Source: a virus. From it: a stretch of 23,293 nucleotides of DNA. The stretch covers positions 1 to 23,293 of the IMG/VR virus record IMGVR_UViG_3300025873_000051. One strand, 5' to 3'. The translations under genes were made by a program, and so were the position numbers. Below, piece by piece: positions 22,692 through 23,293 of the stretch; position 1 is the stretch's first letter; every line of letters starts with the position of its first letter. The notes under the pieces are model-generated. The model was not told the DNA's origin. It searched no databases and saw only the letters and a program-made list of their open reading frames with translations.

Positions 22692-23293
22692 CTAGTTGAA
22701 GAGGTCTGCATCAGAGTAGCCCTCTCCCCATGTATCTGGATCATACAGACTTCTATCCTGTTCCTCAAGTAGTTTTTGCTCAAGGTCGCACTCAAGCTGC
22801 CTAAAGTATGCCGGAGAGCCCGGAATGGGGTTTGACTCCGCCTCTTCAAACAAGTAGTGCCGTGACTCTTGCCAAGCATAGAAGGCCGCGTCAGATAAGT
22901 GGTTATCGAACCGTCTGTCTTCTGCGGTGCCTGCTTTATTGTACTGTAGCTTATCCCACTCATTGAGTAGCTCGAGCCCTCTTTTTATTTTAATATTACA
23001 GAGCTTAAGGTCTGAGTTCATGATCTTAATCATGCCGATCTTATCCCCAGACTTCTTAGCAGCCTGGATAGGGATGCCAGATCTCTGCTTGAATGTCTCC
23101 AGGAGCATCTTCGAGGAGCCGCCACCAGAGTCCATGACGATAGCAGTGAATTTGTAATCTGCCATAAATCTCTTTATCTTATCCTCAACATCGGACGTAA
23201 GCATCTGGCTTTGCTTGTATTCATCAATGATGTAGAGACACGGATAGTCAGGAGTCCACGCAGTAACAACAAAGGCAGTTGCATCATGATAAC
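22692..23293 (-). CDS. terL: Terminase large subunit, C-terminal nuclease domain (N terminus beyond window)
   Basis: The frame is open from the right edge to TAG at 22692-22694, giving 200 residues of the C-terminal part; it continues upstream, so an internal Met at 23204 is not the start. The RNase H-like nuclease core is visible: strands 'HDATAFVVTAW' and 'CLYIIDE' at the edge, then 'TAIVMDSGGG' (catalytic-type Asp, codon 23132-23130), and 'DNHLSDAAFYAW' (Asp codon 22892-22890), the usual third acidic site. The first catalytic Asp and the ATPase domain lie outside the window. The enzyme cuts concatemeric phage DNA and drives packaging through the portal. Role supported by adjacency to portal, scaffold and capsid genes. 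Confidence 0.85.
   Translation of the reverse strand, partial: YHDATAFVVTAWTPDYPCLYIIDEYKQSQMLTSDVEDKIKRFMADYKFTAIVMDSGGGSSKMLLETFKQRSGIPIQAAKKSGDKIGMIKIMNSDLKLCNIKIKRGLELLNEWDKLQYNKAGTAEDRRFDNHLSDAAFYAWQESRHYLFEEAESNPIPGSPAYFRQLECDLEQKLLEEQDRSLYDPDTWGEGYSDADLFN

Noticed and set aside
22676-22963. Minus-strand 95-residue frame overlapping the terminase end
   Set aside because: The terminase frame carries the nuclease motifs; this alternative frame has no recognisable pattern and no ribosome-binding site.
22692-23204. Terminase as a complete 170-residue protein starting at Met 23204
   Set aside because: The frame is open to the window edge and the upstream residues continue the nuclease fold, so the gene is truncated by the window.
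1-23293. tRNA genes, CRISPR arrays, integrase or attachment sites, insertion sequences, DGR template/variable repeats
   Set aside because: No cloverleaf-like segment, spaced direct repeats, recombinase frame or reverse transcriptase was seen; the window is almost entirely filled by late phage genes on one strand.

Overview
The window is a continuous stretch of a tailed double-stranded DNA bacteriophage (Caudoviricetes). All supported genes lie on the minus strand, so transcription runs from the right edge to the left edge. Genes are almost back to back. Many are coupled by TAATG or ATGA overlaps or by a Shine-Dalgarno (SD) sequence sitting in the end of the preceding gene. There is no gap above 60 bases, no RNA gene, no integrase, no insertion sequence and no CRISPR array. 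The combination of adaptor, large nozzle-like protein and several giant internal proteins, with no tape measure, sheath or baseplate, suggests a podovirus-like (short-tailed) virion. The host cannot be read directly. A Gram-negative host is a mild inference from an outer-membrane-like C terminus in one small lysis-region ORF.

Right to left (direction of transcription). Packaging and head: the C-terminal nuclease part of the large terminase (cut by the window edge), a 96-residue protein of unknown role, portal (with an odd Pro/Gly-rich tail), scaffolding protein, HK97-fold major capsid protein, and a small acidic protein. Connector and tail: head-tail adaptor, a 104-residue conserved small protein, and a 1072-residue nozzle/stabilisation protein. 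Internal (ejection) proteins: three very large proteins of 1165, 1005 and 1312 residues that together take up about 10.5 kb, 45% of the window. The first carries a peptidase S74-type self-cleaving domain plus a second S74 signature, and three internal tandem duplications. Then come a 118-residue beta-rich protein, a YadA-like tail fibre, and a 116-residue small protein. Lysis region: a one-TM coiled-coil protein, a two-TM holin-like protein, a 60-residue ORF with a C terminus resembling an outer membrane beta-signal, and the start of an M15-family peptidase (endolysin candidate) cut by the left edge.

How they act together: terminase packs DNA through the portal into a shell built by scaffold and capsid protein. 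The adaptor and nozzle close the head and form the short tail. The internal proteins are probably packed in the head and ejected to bridge the envelope during DNA entry. The fibre binds the host, and the left-end genes release progeny.

Points most worth a second look: a canonical A AAA AAC slippery heptamer that would fuse the holin to the downstream 60-residue ORF; the S74 domain and duplicated signature inside a presumed ejection protein; a very recent 96-bp tandem duplication in the same gene; a C9 tract in the tail fibre; and a plausible sigma70-like promoter in the widest intergenic gap.
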